The notes beneath the pieces are model-generated. The model searched no databases. It was not told the origin of the DNA and worked only from the letters and a program-made list of their open reading frames with translations. A DNA stretch of 64,000 bases from Bradyrhizobium lablabi (GTDB lineage Bacteria > Pseudomonadota > Alphaproteobacteria > Rhizobiales > Xanthobacteraceae), in assembly GCF_018129385.1 (NCBI RefSeq), contig NZ_JAFCLN010000008.1, positions 124,001 to 188,000 on the forward strand. Reading direction: 5' to 3'. Positions within the stretch are counted from its first letter, which is position 1. Every line of letters starts with the position of its first letter. The position numbers and the translations under genes are program-made. Positions 16,252 to 26,311 of the stretch are shown piece by piece.

Positions 16252-17604
16252 CTAAAACGCCGTCCCCGCCCGTTTCGGCTTCGGGTCTTCCTTCTCCGCC
16301 TCGCGCGCCAGCGGGGTGATGCGCAGCGCGGTGATGCGGTTGCGCTCGCGGCGCAGCACGCGGAAGCGGAAATTGTAGAAGGTAAAGCTCTGGCCGCGAT
16401 CGGGGATCGAGCGCGCCTCGTGGATGACGAGGCCCGCGACCGTGGTCGCCTCCTCGTCGGGCAGATGCCAGTTCATCGCGCGGTTGAGATCGCGGATCGG
16501 CACCGAGCCGTCGACGACGACCGAGCCGTCCGGCTGCGCCCGCACGCCGGCCACCACCACGTCGTGCTCGTCGGAGATGTCGCCGACGATCTCTTCCAGA
16601 ATGTCCTCCAGCGTCACCATGCCTTCGACTTCGCCGTATTCGTCGACGACCAGCGCGAAGTGGGTCTTGCGGCGGCGGAACGCCTTTAGCTGCTCGGAGA
16701 TCGGGCGCATTTCCGGCACGAACCAGGCCGGCCGCATGATGGTGGAGACATTGATGCGTGAGGTGTCGCCCTCGGAGGCGCGGATCGCGCGCAGCAGGTC
16801 CTTGGCATGCAGGATGCCGACGATGTTCTCCGGCTTGTCGCGCCATAGCGGGATGCGGGTGTATTCGGTCGCCAGCACCTCGCGCACCAGTTCGTCCGCC
16901 GGCAGGTCGGCGTTGATCATCACCATGGCGGTGCGGTGAACCATGACGTCGGACACCGCCAGATCGCCGAAGCGGAAGACGTTCTGGATGTACTCGGCCT
17001 CGCCGCTTTCGATACCGCCGTGGGAAGCCGATTCCTCCACCAGCCCCTCGATCTCGGAGTCGGTGAGGATTTCGTGCTGCGAGGATTCCTGCACGCCGAA
17101 CAGGCTCAGTATCCCGCGCGAGGCGGAATTGAGCAGCCAGTTGAGCGGATAGAGAACGAGATAGGACACATAGAGCGGATAGGCGATCCACTGCGAGACC
17201 GGCGTCGGCTGGCGGATGGCAAACGTCTTCGGCACCTGCTCGCCGATCACGATGTGCAGCGAGGAGAACACCAGGAAGCCGACCAGGAACGAGGTGAAGT
17301 GCAGCGCATGTTCCGACATGCCGAGCGGCAGGAGCAGCGGGCTGAGCAGCTCCGAGACGGTCGGCTCGCCCACCCAACCGAGGCCGAGCGAGGCCATGGT
17401 GATGCCAAGCTGGCAGCAGGCCAGATAGGCCTCGATATTGCCCATCATGCTCTGGAGGAGATGGGCGCCGAACTTGTTCTCCTCGACCATCGCCTTGACG
17501 CGAAAGCCGCGGCTCTTCACCAGCGCAAACTCGGCCGCGACATAAAACGCATTGGCCGCCAGCAGGAGAATGGCGAGCAGCAGATTGATCGAGATCGAGC
17601 TCAT
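16252..17604 (-). CDS. CNNM/CorC-type hemolysin family protein (DUF21, CBS pair, CorC-HlyC)
   Basis: A 450-residue inner-membrane protein. Residues 1-200 form a DUF21/CNNM transmembrane domain (FYVAAEFALVKSRGFRV near the N terminus is the signature, followed by several hydrophobic helices); residues about 215-340 hold a CBS pair (VSDVMVHRTAMVMI, VDEYGEVEGMVTLEDILEEI); the C terminus is a CorC_HlyC domain. Homologues mediate Mg or Co efflux; the old name hemolysin is misleading. Start placed at 17604 (MSSISINLLL), since the preceding 16 codons are polar and unrelated to the family. It may share a transcript with aroB upstream. Confidence 0.88.
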   Translation of the reverse strand: MSSISINLLLAILLLAANAFYVAAEFALVKSRGFRVKAMVEENKFGAHLLQSMMGNIEAYLACCQLGITMASLGLGWVGEPTVSELLSPLLLPLGMSEHALHFTSFLVGFLVFSSLHIVIGEQVPKTFAIRQPTPVSQWIAYPLYVSYLVLYPLNWLLNSASRGILSLFGVQESSQHEILTDSEIEGLVEESASHGGIESGEAEYIQNVFRFGDLAVSDVMVHRTAMVMINADLPADELVREVLATEYTRIPLWRDKPENIVGILHAKDLLRAIRASEGDTSRINVSTIMRPAWFVPEMRPISEQLKAFRRRKTHFALVVDEYGEVEGMVTLEDILEEIVGDISDEHDVVVAGVRAQPDGSVVVDGSVPIRDLNRAMNWHLPDEEATTVAGLVIHEARSIPDRGQSFTFYNFRFRVLRRERNRITALRITPLAREAEKEDPKPKRAGTAF

Positions 17605-17678
17605 GTTGGCCTTGCGACTGTCCCCGCCTTCGCGCGACGCCCAGCCGCGCAAGACAATCCAGCTACTTTCCGATCCTA

Positions 17679-18820
<1,142 letters not shown>

Positions 18821-18824
<4 letters not shown>

Positions 18825-19450
18825 GAGCTGGCGCTTACCTGATCCGAGGTTTCGGCGGCAGAGGTCACGCTGCCGCACAGCTTGTCGTGCAGCGCCGCCA
18901 GGCATTCGTCGACGATCTTCTCGTGCGGCACGTCGCGCGACCAGATCGTGATGTCGGCCTGCTGGTACACCGGCTCGCGCTCCCCTAACAGGCGGGCGAC
19001 CGTCCCTTCGGGATCGGCATTTTGCAGCAGCGGCCGGTCGGAGCGGCGGCGCACCCGCTTCATGATCACGTCAGTATCGGCCTTGAGCCAGATCGACACT
19101 GCCTTGCCGCGGATGCGGCCCCGCGTCTCCTCGCGCATGAAGGCGCCGCCGCCGGTCGCGACGACCAGCGGGCCGCCGTCCAGCAGGCGCGCGATCACCC
19201 GCGCCTCGCCATCCCTGAAATAGGCCTCGCCATAGGTCGCAAAAATGTCCGGGATCGACATCCGGTGCGCGGTCTCGATCTCGGTGTCGGCATCGGTGAA
19301 CGGCAGCCGCAGCCGCGCCGCCATGCGCCGGCCGATGGTGGATTTTCCGGCCCCCATCATGCCGACCAGCACGATGCACCGTGTGCCCAGCGCCGCCGCG
19401 ATTTCCGCGTCCTGGGGGCCAATCGGTGCCGGTGAGGCAGGTTCAGACAT
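18821..19450 (-). CDS. aroK: Shikimate kinase
   Basis: A 209-residue shikimate kinase, which phosphorylates shikimate at O3 with ATP. Walker A is GMMGAGKST (near residues 31-39), the shikimate-binding DADTEIE follows, then GEAYFRDGEARVI and the GGGAFM loop, and RRRSDRPLL in the lid. About 25 extra N-terminal residues precede the core, common in this order. Forms an aroK-aroB operon. Confidence 0.95.
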
Positions 19451-19599
19451 GGGCGGTTTCGCTCGAAAAATTGCCGTGTTCCGGCCACCTATACTACCCC
19501 CACAGATACCGTTGCCAGAGCGACTTGCAACATTCCGGGGAACATGGTGCTACTCAGGCCTGCCCGGTTTGGCTTGATTTGAATGGTTAATTCGCCGCC

Positions 19600-19746
19600 A
19601 TGCCCAGTCTGTTCCGCTTCCTGACGGTGGTCGGCATCATTGCCGGGATCGGCTATGGCGTGCTGTTTGCGCTGGCGAATTTCGTCAATCCAAAGCCGCG
19701 GGAAATGACCGTGACCATCCCGCCGGACAGGTTCCTGAAGAAGTGA
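19600..19746 (+). CDS. Small single-span membrane protein, 48 residues
   Basis: A short gene: ATG at 19600, TGA at 19744-19746. The product has one hydrophobic segment (FLTVVGIIAGIGYGVLFALA) followed by a polar tail NPKPREMTVTIPPDRFLKK. The clear membrane-plus-tail architecture and its place between aroK and xerD, where I recall similar short proteins in Bradyrhizobium, argue that it is real. Function unknown. It ends 49 bases before xerD on the same strand. Confidence 0.65.
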   Translation: MPSLFRFLTVVGIIAGIGYGVLFALANFVNPKPREMTVTIPPDRFLKK

Positions 19747-19795
19747 TGCTTTTGCGCAATAGGGTTCCCTAAGGAATCGGCGCTACGCTCCCCCA

Positions 19796-20752
19796 ATGCG
19801 TGGCAAGCCCTCCGACGAAAAGCTCATCAACCTGTTCCTCGACATGCTCGCGGCCGAACAGGGTGCGGGCGACAACACGCTACAGGCCTATCGCCGCGAC
19901 CTCACCGACTTCTCGGAATTTCTGACCCGCGCCTCGCAGAGCTTCACCAGCGCCGATACCCAGAGGCTGCGCGACTACCTCGCCGATCTCGATGTCAGAG
20001 GCTTCAAATCCTCCAGCGTGGCGCGCCGGCTGTCAGCGATGCGGCATCTGTTCCGCTTTCTGCTCAACGAGCGCATCCGCAAGGACGATCCCGCCGCGAT
20101 TCTCTCCGGCCCCAAGCGCGGTCGCGGCCTGCCAAAGGTGCTGTCGATCGCCGATGTCGACCGCATGCTGGCGAAGGCCAAGGAGCTGACGCTGGCAGGC
20201 GAGGCTTCGCCGCTCAAGCGGCTGCGCGCGATGCGGCTCTATTGTTTGCTCGAAGTGCTCTACGCCACCGGCCTGCGCGTCTCCGAACTGGTGTCGCTGC
20301 CGATAACGGCCGCGCGGCGCGATGCCAGCATGATCGTGGTGCGCGGCAAGGGCGACAAGGAGCGCCTCGTGCCGCTCAACGATGCCTCGCGGCAGGCGAT
20401 GGCGGACTATCTTGCCGCGATGGCCGAGCTGACGGCGGCGAAGAAGAAAAGCATCGCCAGTTCGAAATGGCTGTTTCCCTCCTTCGGCGAAAGCGGACAT
20501 TTGACGCGCCAGCATTTTGCCCGCGACCTGAAGGAGCTCGCATCCGCCGCCGGCCTTCCGCCGCGGCTGGTCTCCCCGCATGTGCTGCGCCACGCCTTTG
20601 CCAGCCACCTCTTACATAACGGCGCGGACCTGCGCATCGTGCAGACGTTGCTCGGCCACACCGACATCTCGACCACGCAGATCTACACGCATGTGGTCGA
20701 GGAGCGCCTCAAGAGCCTGGTGCGCGACCTGCATCCGCTGGCGGAGAAGTAG
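19796..20752 (+). CDS. xerD: Site-specific tyrosine recombinase XerD
   Basis: A 318-residue tyrosine recombinase of the XerC/D type that resolves chromosome dimers at dif together with its partner and FtsK (whose gene is at 45053). The N-terminal SAM-like core-binding domain (GAGDNTLQAYRRDLTDFSEF) precedes the catalytic domain with Arg in YATGLRVSELVSL, His-x-x-Arg in SPHVLRHAFASHLL, His in LLGHTDIST and the nucleophilic Tyr in TQIYTHV. XerD is preferred to XerC because of the aroK-side context and close similarity of motifs, but the distinction is inferred. Confidence 0.9.
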   Translation: MRGKPSDEKLINLFLDMLAAEQGAGDNTLQAYRRDLTDFSEFLTRASQSFTSADTQRLRDYLADLDVRGFKSSSVARRLSAMRHLFRFLLNERIRKDDPAAILSGPKRGRGLPKVLSIADVDRMLAKAKELTLAGEASPLKRLRAMRLYCLLEVLYATGLRVSELVSLPITAARRDASMIVVRGKGDKERLVPLNDASRQAMADYLAAMAELTAAKKKSIASSKWLFPSFGESGHLTRQHFARDLKELASAAGLPPRLVSPHVLRHAFASHLLHNGADLRIVQTLLGHTDISTTQIYTHVVEERLKSLVRDLHPLAEK

Positions 20753-20766
20753 TTCACAATCTCTTG

Positions 20767-20886
20767 CGTCATTGCCAGCAGCGAAGCAATCCATAGCGCG
20801 GCAGGCGGAGAGGTGGATTGCTTCGCTTCGCTCGCAAACCGGGACCTCATCCTGAGGAGCGCGCATCGCGCGCGTCTCGAAGGATG
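20767..20886. repeat. Composite intergenic repeat, family C joined to family E
   Basis: 20767-20836 is a family C palindrome (gcgtcattgccagcagcgaa, then ggattgcttcgcttcgctcg) truncated at its right end; it runs straight into a family E hairpin at 20845-20886 (cctcatcctgaggagcgcgc ... cgtctcgaaggatga). It separates the convergent xerD and cytochrome genes. Confidence 0.7.
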
Positions 20887-20899
20887 AAGCCGCCGAAGG

Positions 20900-21484
20900 T
20901 CACTTCAAATTCGCCAGGTAATGCGCGAGTGCGACGATCTCTTCCTCGTGCAAGGGAAACGCGACCTCCGCCATCGCAGCCTGTCCGCCGCCGGAGCGCA
21001 ACCCGCCCTTGTAGTCGCGCAGCGCCTTCAACAGATAATCCTCGCGCTGGCCGGCGAGGCGGGCCACCGCCTTGGTGCCGGCGTAGCTGTCCAGATGACA
21101 CGACGCGCAGCGCCGGCCGGCCGCCGACTGTGCGCCTTTCTTCGATAGCTCGGGATCGTCATCCGCCTTTTCATTCTTCGGCGGCGGCAGCGAGGCAAAG
21201 TAGGCGCCGAGATTGCGGATGTCCTCGTTGTTGATCTGCTCGACGATCGGCTGCATCTGCTCGTTCTTGCGCGCGCCGGCGCGGAAATAGACGAGCTGCC
21301 ACTGGATGAACTGGTCGGGCTGCCCCGCCAGCGAGGGCATGTTCTCCATCTGCGAGATGCCGTTCTCGCCATGGCAGCCGACGCAGAGCTCGGCCTTTTC
21401 CTTGCCGGCCGCGATGTCGGCCGCGTGGGCGGGAAAAATTGCAAGCAAACCTGCAATGAGAGCGAAGACGAAACGTGTGGGCAT
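20900..21484 (-). CDS. Diheme cytochrome c (c4/c553 type)
   Basis: A 194-residue periplasmic cytochrome c. A signal peptide (FVFALIAGLLAIFPAHA) is followed by two haem attachment motifs, CVGCH and CASCH, each with a downstream candidate axial Met (MENMPSLAGQ and AMAEVAFPL). Tandem class I domains of this size resemble cytochrome c4. Start placed at 21484; the upstream 30 codons come from an intergenic repeat. Next to it lies a sorbosone/PQQ-type dehydrogenase, for which it is a plausible electron acceptor. Confidence 0.87.
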   Translation of the reverse strand: MPTRFVFALIAGLLAIFPAHAADIAAGKEKAELCVGCHGENGISQMENMPSLAGQPDQFIQWQLVYFRAGARKNEQMQPIVEQINNEDIRNLGAYFASLPPPKNEKADDDPELSKKGAQSAAGRRCASCHLDSYAGTKAVARLAGQREDYLLKALRDYKGGLRSGGGQAAMAEVAFPLHEEEIVALAHYLANLK

Positions 21485-21508
21485 TTTTCGGTATTCTCTC
21501 GCCGCCTC

Positions 21509-21657
21509 CGTCATTCCGGGGCTCGCCGAAGGCGAGAGCCCGGAATCCATAACCACAGGCCGCTGTTGATTCAAAGAAAGCCGTCTACCAGTCCCCGAGA
21601 CAACGACGGTCCCAGCGTATGGATTCCAGGCTCACGCTTCGCGTGCCCCGGAATGAC
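21509..21657. repeat. Intergenic palindromic repeat, family D
   Basis: Arms cgtcattccggggctcgccg and cgcgtgccccggaatgac, each a hairpin ending in the shared word ccggaatcca/tggattccag, are separated by about 60 bases. The same family is present at 32997-33098 and 58248-58346. It lies between the dehydrogenase and cytochrome genes, both on the minus strand, and could modulate read-through between them. Confidence 0.75.
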
Positions 21658-21711
21658 AGGAAGGCCGCGGCTGCTCCTTCAAGCAACCGCAGCCTCCAAT
21701 GGTTCCCTCGC

Positions 21712-22974
21712 CTACTTGCTGTAGCTGATGCGGTAGATCGCACCACCCCAGTCGTCGGCAATCAGGAGCGAGCCGTCCTTGGCAACCACGATATCGGCGG
21801 GACGGCCGAGATAGCCCTTGTCGCCCTCGATCCAGCCTTCGGCGAAGATCTCCTGCTTGGCGTTCTTGCCGTCGGGATCGGCGATCACGCGCTTGATCCG
21901 GGCACCCTGGTATTTATGCCGGTTCCAGGAGCCGTGCTCGGCGATGAAGATGTTGTTCTTGTACTCGGCGGGGAACATGTCGCCGGTGTAGAACTTCATG
22001 CCGAGCGGCGCCACATGCGCGCCGAGCTTGACGACCGGCGGCGTGAACTCCTCGCACTTGTGCCCCATGGCGAATTTCGGATCGGGGAAATCGCCCTGGT
22101 GGCAATAGGGATAGCCAAAATGCTCGCCGATCTTCGAGATCATGTTGAGCTTGTCGCTCGGCATGTCGTCGCTGACCCAGTCGCGCGCGTTTTCGGTGAA
22201 CCAGTAGCGCCCCGTCCGCGGATCGACGTCGCCGCCGACGCTGTTGCGCACGCCGAGCGCCCAGATTTCCGCATTGCCGGTCTTGGGATCGACTCTTCGG
22301 ACCTGCGACACGCTGGTCGGCGGAATGCCGATATTGAAGGGCGGGCCGAATGGCAAATAGAACCAGCCGTCCTTGTCGACCGCGATGTATTTCCAGCCAT
22401 GCGCGACATAGGAGGGCATGTCGTCATAGACCACCTTGCCCTTGCCGAGATTGTCGATGTTGGCTTCGGCGTTTTCGTATTTGTACAGCTTGTCGATGTC
22501 GACGACATAGAGCGCACCGTCGTGGAAGGCGAGACCCGTGGGCATTTTCAGCCCCTTGATCACGGTCTTGACCTCGCGCTTACCGCCCTTGTCGGTGATG
22601 GCGTAGATGTTGCCGAGATCGAACGTACCGACGAACAGCGTACCCTTATCGCCCCAGGCCATTTGCCGCGCCTGCAACACGCCCGGCGCCCAGACTTCGA
22701 TCTTGAAGCCGGCCGGCAGCTTGATCTTCTTCACGGTTGCGGCGAGTTCGGCCTCTGAGGCGCCGGTCGGCGGCCCCGAAGGCGGCGCGAGCCCCTTCTG
22801 GGCTTCGGTCTCATCGCCGAGGAACCAGTCGGGCGGCGGATTTTTCCAGAAGTCGGGGGTGCCCGACTCGTATTTCTTCAGTGCCCTGCTGTCCTGCGCG
22901 ACGGCGGATCCCGCCGTCGCAACCGCAAAGGCCGCGGCAAGCGCAAGTACACATCCATTGATAGCGGATTTCAT
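21712..22974 (-). CDS. Sorbosone dehydrogenase/PQQ-dependent sugar dehydrogenase family protein
   Basis: A 420-residue periplasmic beta-propeller protein of the L-sorbosone/glucose dehydrogenase (GSDH) family. The N terminus is a signal peptide ending at AVAQD. Family motifs include GFKIEVWAPGVLQARQMAWG, VFVGTF-like strands, ADGWKYIAVDKDGWFYLPFG-type blades, GVRNSVGGDVDPRTGRYWF, FITENARD-like and the closing ADDWGGAIYRISYSK. It should oxidise an aldose or sorbosone with PQQ as cofactor and pass electrons to a cytochrome such as the one encoded downstream. Substrate not determinable. Confidence 0.82.
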   Translation of the reverse strand: MKSAINGCVLALAAAFAVATAGSAVAQDSRALKKYESGTPDFWKNPPPDWFLGDETEAQKGLAPPSGPPTGASEAELAATVKKIKLPAGFKIEVWAPGVLQARQMAWGDKGTLFVGTFDLGNIYAITDKGGKREVKTVIKGLKMPTGLAFHDGALYVVDIDKLYKYENAEANIDNLGKGKVVYDDMPSYVAHGWKYIAVDKDGWFYLPFGPPFNIGIPPTSVSQVRRVDPKTGNAEIWALGVRNSVGGDVDPRTGRYWFTENARDWVSDDMPSDKLNMISKIGEHFGYPYCHQGDFPDPKFAMGHKCEEFTPPVVKLGAHVAPLGMKFYTGDMFPAEYKNNIFIAEHGSWNRHKYQGARIKRVIADPDGKNAKQEIFAEGWIEGDKGYLGRPADIVVAKDGSLLIADDWGGAIYRISYSK

Positions 22975-22992
22975 CGCGTCACTCCCCTAAGC

Positions 22993-23008
22993 GGCCCGAA
23001 GGCGGGCC
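22993..23008 (-). other. Hairpin in the leader of the dehydrogenase gene
   Basis: ggcccg and cgggcc flank a four-base loop. Read on the minus strand it lies 19 bases before the ATG at 22974, directly ahead of the aggggag ribosome-binding site and after an A-rich stretch. On the plus strand it is followed by tttatttatttt, so it could also end a plus-strand transcript, although no plus-strand gene precedes it. Confidence 0.45.
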
Positions 23009-23376
23009 TTTATTTATTTTGAAGTCGAAAGACGAAACATCAGTGATCTGCGGCGAGCAGACCGCAAAAGCCTAGCACATCCCAAGTGCGTGAAAAGCAA
23101 GCGCGCTGCGCCCTGCCGAATCAAAAAGAGACTGAGAGAAAAATCCTGCGCCGCGATTTTGCCGGAGATGAATTTTTGCGGCGCCGATTGCAGCGCAATA
23201 TCCGGTAGCGAATGCGTTGATGTGGGCACGCTTCCACATGCGAAGATCCATTCTCCGTTTCGCGAGATCAGCTTCGCGCAGTCGCTTGCCGGAAATCGTT
23301 CAGCGCGCCCGTGCCGCTTACCCGGCCACAGGCAAGCCGCGCGGCACGGCGGAGCCGCGAACTCCCCCCACAAACG

Positions 23377-23399
23377 AAAAGCCCGCCAAAGCGGCGGGC
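23377..23399 (-). terminator. Rho-independent terminator of tRNA-Gly
   Basis: On the minus strand gcccgcc and ggcgggc form a 7-bp stem with a five-base loop, followed directly by tttt. It lies 32 bases downstream of the tRNA 3' end and is the expected tRNA terminator. Confidence 0.8.
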
Positions 23400-23430
23400 C
23401 TTCGTCAGATTCATCGTGAGGAAGAAAATC

Positions 23431-23505
<75 letters not shown>

Positions 23506-23780
23506 ATCCGGATGGCGGCGACTGGTCGCCGACAACGGCGAACCTATGCCAAATGCGAACAGTGAATGCAACACTTCTGCGAACCGTTAAAATTCGTCCC
23601 CCCGGGTGGCGATTTTTTGCCAAATCGGCGCCAATGGCCCCAAATCGGCCCCCGCCGCGGGGTTCCCGGCGATTGAAAATACCGTCCGCCAGCGCCAATT
23701 AGGGCCAATCGGCCCCACACCCAATCGCAGCCAGCCGTGCTAGAAGGGGCCGGCTTTCGAGACACCCAGGCGAGGACATC

Positions 23781-24701
23781 GTGACCATCGTAGAGCAGGG
23801 CGGCGGAGCGCCGCAGGCGGCCCCCGACCTCATCAAGGAAACCACTACCCAGTCCTTCATGAAGGACGTCATCGAGGAATCGAAGCGCCAGCCGGTGCTG
23901 ATCGACTTCTGGGCGGAGTGGTGCGGCCCGTGCCGCCAGTTGACGCCGATCCTGGAGAAGGCGGTGCGCAACGCCAAGGGCCGGGTCAAGCTGGTCAAGA
24001 TGAACATCGACCAGCATCCGGCAATCCCGGGCCAGATGGGCATCCAGTCGATCCCGGCGGTCATCGCCTTCGTCAACGGCCAGCCGGCCGACGGTTTTAT
24101 GGGCGCGGTGCCGGAAAGCCAGGTCAACGCCTTCATCGACAAGATCACCAAGGGCATGCCGGCCCCGGGCGAGCCGAACATCGCCGAAATTCTGCAAGAA
24201 GCCGAAGCCGTGCTGGCCGAGGGCGATGCCGCCGGCGCCGCGCAGATCTATGCCGAGGTGCTGGCACACGATTCCACCAACATCCCGGCGCTAGCGGGCC
24301 TTGCCAAATGCTACGTCACTTCGGGCGCGGTCGAGCAGGCCAAGCAGACGCTGGCCATGGTCCCGGAATCGAAGCGCAATGACGCGACCGTGAAGGCCGT
24401 GCAGGCCGCCATTGATCTGGCCGAACAGGCGCAGTCGGTCGGCCCGGTCGCGGAGCTGGAACAGAAAGTCGCCGCAAACCCGCTCGATCATCAGGCCCGG
24501 TTCGACCTGGCGACCGCGCTCAACGCCCAAGGCAAGCGGGCTGAAGCGACCGAGCAATTGCTTGCCATCGTCAAGCGCGACCGCAAATGGAATGACGATG
24601 GCGCGCGCAAGCAGCTCGTGCAGTTCTTCGAGGCGTGGGGCGGCGCGGATGAGGCAACCGTCGATGGACGCAAACGGCTGTCGACAATTCTGTTTTCGTG
24701 A
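23781..24701 (+). CDS. Thioredoxin with C-terminal TPR region (CnoX/YbbN type)
   Basis: A 306-residue protein with GTG start. Residues 30-135 form a thioredoxin fold with the active site WAEWCGPCRQL; residues 145-306 are helical TPR-like repeats (ILQEAEAVLAEGDAAGAAQI, then IPALAGLAKCYVTSGAVEQA), the architecture of the chaperone-redox protein CnoX/YbbN. The intact CGPC indicates redox competence, unlike E. coli YbbN. The Lon-domain gene follows after 31 bases, a pair typical of alphaproteobacteria. Confidence 0.92.
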   Translation: MTIVEQGGGAPQAAPDLIKETTTQSFMKDVIEESKRQPVLIDFWAEWCGPCRQLTPILEKAVRNAKGRVKLVKMNIDQHPAIPGQMGIQSIPAVIAFVNGQPADGFMGAVPESQVNAFIDKITKGMPAPGEPNIAEILQEAEAVLAEGDAAGAAQIYAEVLAHDSTNIPALAGLAKCYVTSGAVEQAKQTLAMVPESKRNDATVKAVQAAIDLAEQAQSVGPVAELEQKVAANPLDHQARFDLATALNAQGKRAEATEQLLAIVKRDRKWNDDGARKQLVQFFEAWGGADEATVDGRKRLSTILFS

Positions 24702-24732
24702 GTTCTCTCTGTGAGCTAGTCGGGGCCGCCGC

Positions 24733-25407
24733 ATGCCGATCAATGCCGAATACCGCGGACCCAGCGAGCTTCCCGAAGTGATCCCGGTATTTCCGTTGCC
24801 GGGGGCGCTGCTGCTGCCGCGCGGCCAGATGCCGCTCAACATCTTCGAGCCGCGTTATCTCGCCATGGTCGACGATGCCTTGCGCGACGGCCACCGGCTG
24901 ATCGGCATGATCCAGCCGGATGTGACGCATTCGCCCAGCGAAGCAAAGCCTGTGCTGTTCAAGGTCGGTTGCGTCGGCCGCATCACCCAGCTCGCCGAAT
25001 CCGGCGACGGCCGCTACATCCTCGAGCTCACCGGCGTCGCCCGCTTCAAGGTGGTCGAGGAATTGTCGGTGCTCACCGCCTACCGGCAGTGCAAGGTGGA
25101 CTTTTTCAGCTTTGCCGACGATTTCGTCGCCCGCAAGGGCGAGGAGGATGTCGACCGCCAGGCCCTGCTGGACGTGCTGACGGATTTTTTGAAAGCCAAC
25201 AATTTGAAGGTGGATTGGGAGGGCGTCGAGAGCGCCCCCAACGAGGCGCTCGTCAACGCACTGGCGATGATGTCGCCCTATGGCCCCGCCGAAAAGCAGG
25301 CGATGCTGGAAGCGCCTGATCTGAAGACCCGCGCGGAAATCCTGATCGCGGTGACCGAGATGGATCTGGCGAAAAAGCGCACCAGCGGCGAGCCCGGGCT
25401 GCAATAA
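24733..25407 (+). CDS. LON peptidase substrate-binding-domain protein
   Basis: A 224-residue stand-alone Lon N-terminal (LAN/PUA-like) domain without ATPase or protease. It opens with IPVFPLPGALLLPRGQMPLN-like sequence and the signature FEPRYLAMVDDAL, and ends in a helical region (AEKQAMLEAPDLKTRAEIL). Such proteins are thought to bind unfolded polypeptides; function is unproven. Probably cotranscribed with the thioredoxin-TPR gene. It converges on an SDR gene 42 bases later. Confidence 0.88.
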   Translation: MPINAEYRGPSELPEVIPVFPLPGALLLPRGQMPLNIFEPRYLAMVDDALRDGHRLIGMIQPDVTHSPSEAKPVLFKVGCVGRITQLAESGDGRYILELTGVARFKVVEELSVLTAYRQCKVDFFSFADDFVARKGEEDVDRQALLDVLTDFLKANNLKVDWEGVESAPNEALVNALAMMSPYGPAEKQAMLEAPDLKTRAEILIAVTEMDLAKKRTSGEPGLQ

Positions 25408-25448
25408 AGCCGCGGCAGCGCGCCAGCGCCCTTACCAGCCCCGCCCGA

Positions 25449-26261
25449 TCAAGCAGCGCAGCGCGTCTCGGCCGTATGCCGCTGGAGCCAATCCTTCCAC
25501 GACAACGTACCACGCACCCCGCGGCTGACGACAAAGCCCATGCCGCGCGCAGCCTTGTCGGAGAGATGGACCGGCATGATCGTGCGATGCATGCCGCGGG
25601 CCTCCTGATATTGCCGGGCGAATTCGACCAGGCTGAGATCCTCGGGGCCGCCGATCTCCTCCCGCACGCCACAGCCGCGATCGAACGCGCAATGCACCAG
25701 ATAGTCGGCGACATCGGATGTATCGACCGGATTGCACACCGTCCTGGGGACCGGCCAGACCGGAAGCCAGACAAGGCCCGCGAGCATGCTTTCGAGCAGA
25801 TAATAGAACGGCATCGCCCGCACGATGGACCACGATAGCCCCGATTCGCGCACCATGCGTTCAGCGGCAAGCTTGAGGCGCCCATAGGGCAACGACGCCT
25901 CGTCCAGTCCCACGATCGAGACATGGAGAAAATGCTGGACCTGCGCCTGATGGCAGAGGTCGAGCAGACGCTGCGTGCCCTCCGCATCCACGTCGGAGGG
26001 TGACCTGAAGAAATCGACCGGCCGTATGCCGCCGCGCCGCGCGATCGGCGAATGCGTCGCGGCATGGATAACGGTGTGCACGCCGCGCAGCGCATGCGCC
26101 AGCCCCTCGCCGGTCGCGAGGTCGCCCATCGCCCATTCGACGTCGGCCCGCGATTTTTGCGACCGCGCGAAGATGCGCACCTGGTGTCCGCCGCGGACCA
26201 GCCGATCCACAAGATCCTGTCCGAGATGGCCCGTGCCGCCGGTAACGAGAACAAGAGTCAT
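25449..26261 (-). CDS. NAD(P)-binding NmrA/SDR family protein
   Basis: A 270-residue atypical short-chain dehydrogenase. The nucleotide-binding loop VTGGTGHLGQDLV (GxxGxxG) is at residues 6-18, followed by FARS in the NADP-preferring position, and GRLKLAAERMVRESGLSWSI matches the NmrA/SDR_a5 region with no classical YxxxK catalysis visible. Start at 26261 rather than the far-upstream alternative, which runs through the thioesterase gene. Likely in one transcript with the thioesterase and membrane protein genes, under the TetR regulator. Confidence 0.8.
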   Translation of the reverse strand: MTLVLVTGGTGHLGQDLVDRLVRGGHQVRIFARSQKSRADVEWAMGDLATGEGLAHALRGVHTVIHAATHSPIARRGGIRPVDFFRSPSDVDAEGTQRLLDLCHQAQVQHFLHVSIVGLDEASLPYGRLKLAAERMVRESGLSWSIVRAMPFYYLLESMLAGLVWLPVWPVPRTVCNPVDTSDVADYLVHCAFDRGCGVREEIGGPEDLSLVEFARQYQEARGMHRTIMPVHLSDKAARGMGFVVSRGVRGTLSWKDWLQRHTAETRCAA

Positions 26262-26311
26262 TTGCCTGCTCCTTCTGTTCCCAGCCGCCGGTGAAGAAAA
26301 GTACCGGCCTA

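Noticed and set aside
16252..17604. Hemolysin activity suggested by family name
   Set aside because: The domain order (DUF21, CBS pair, CorC-HlyC) is that of CNNM/CorC metal-transport proteins; toxin function is not supported.
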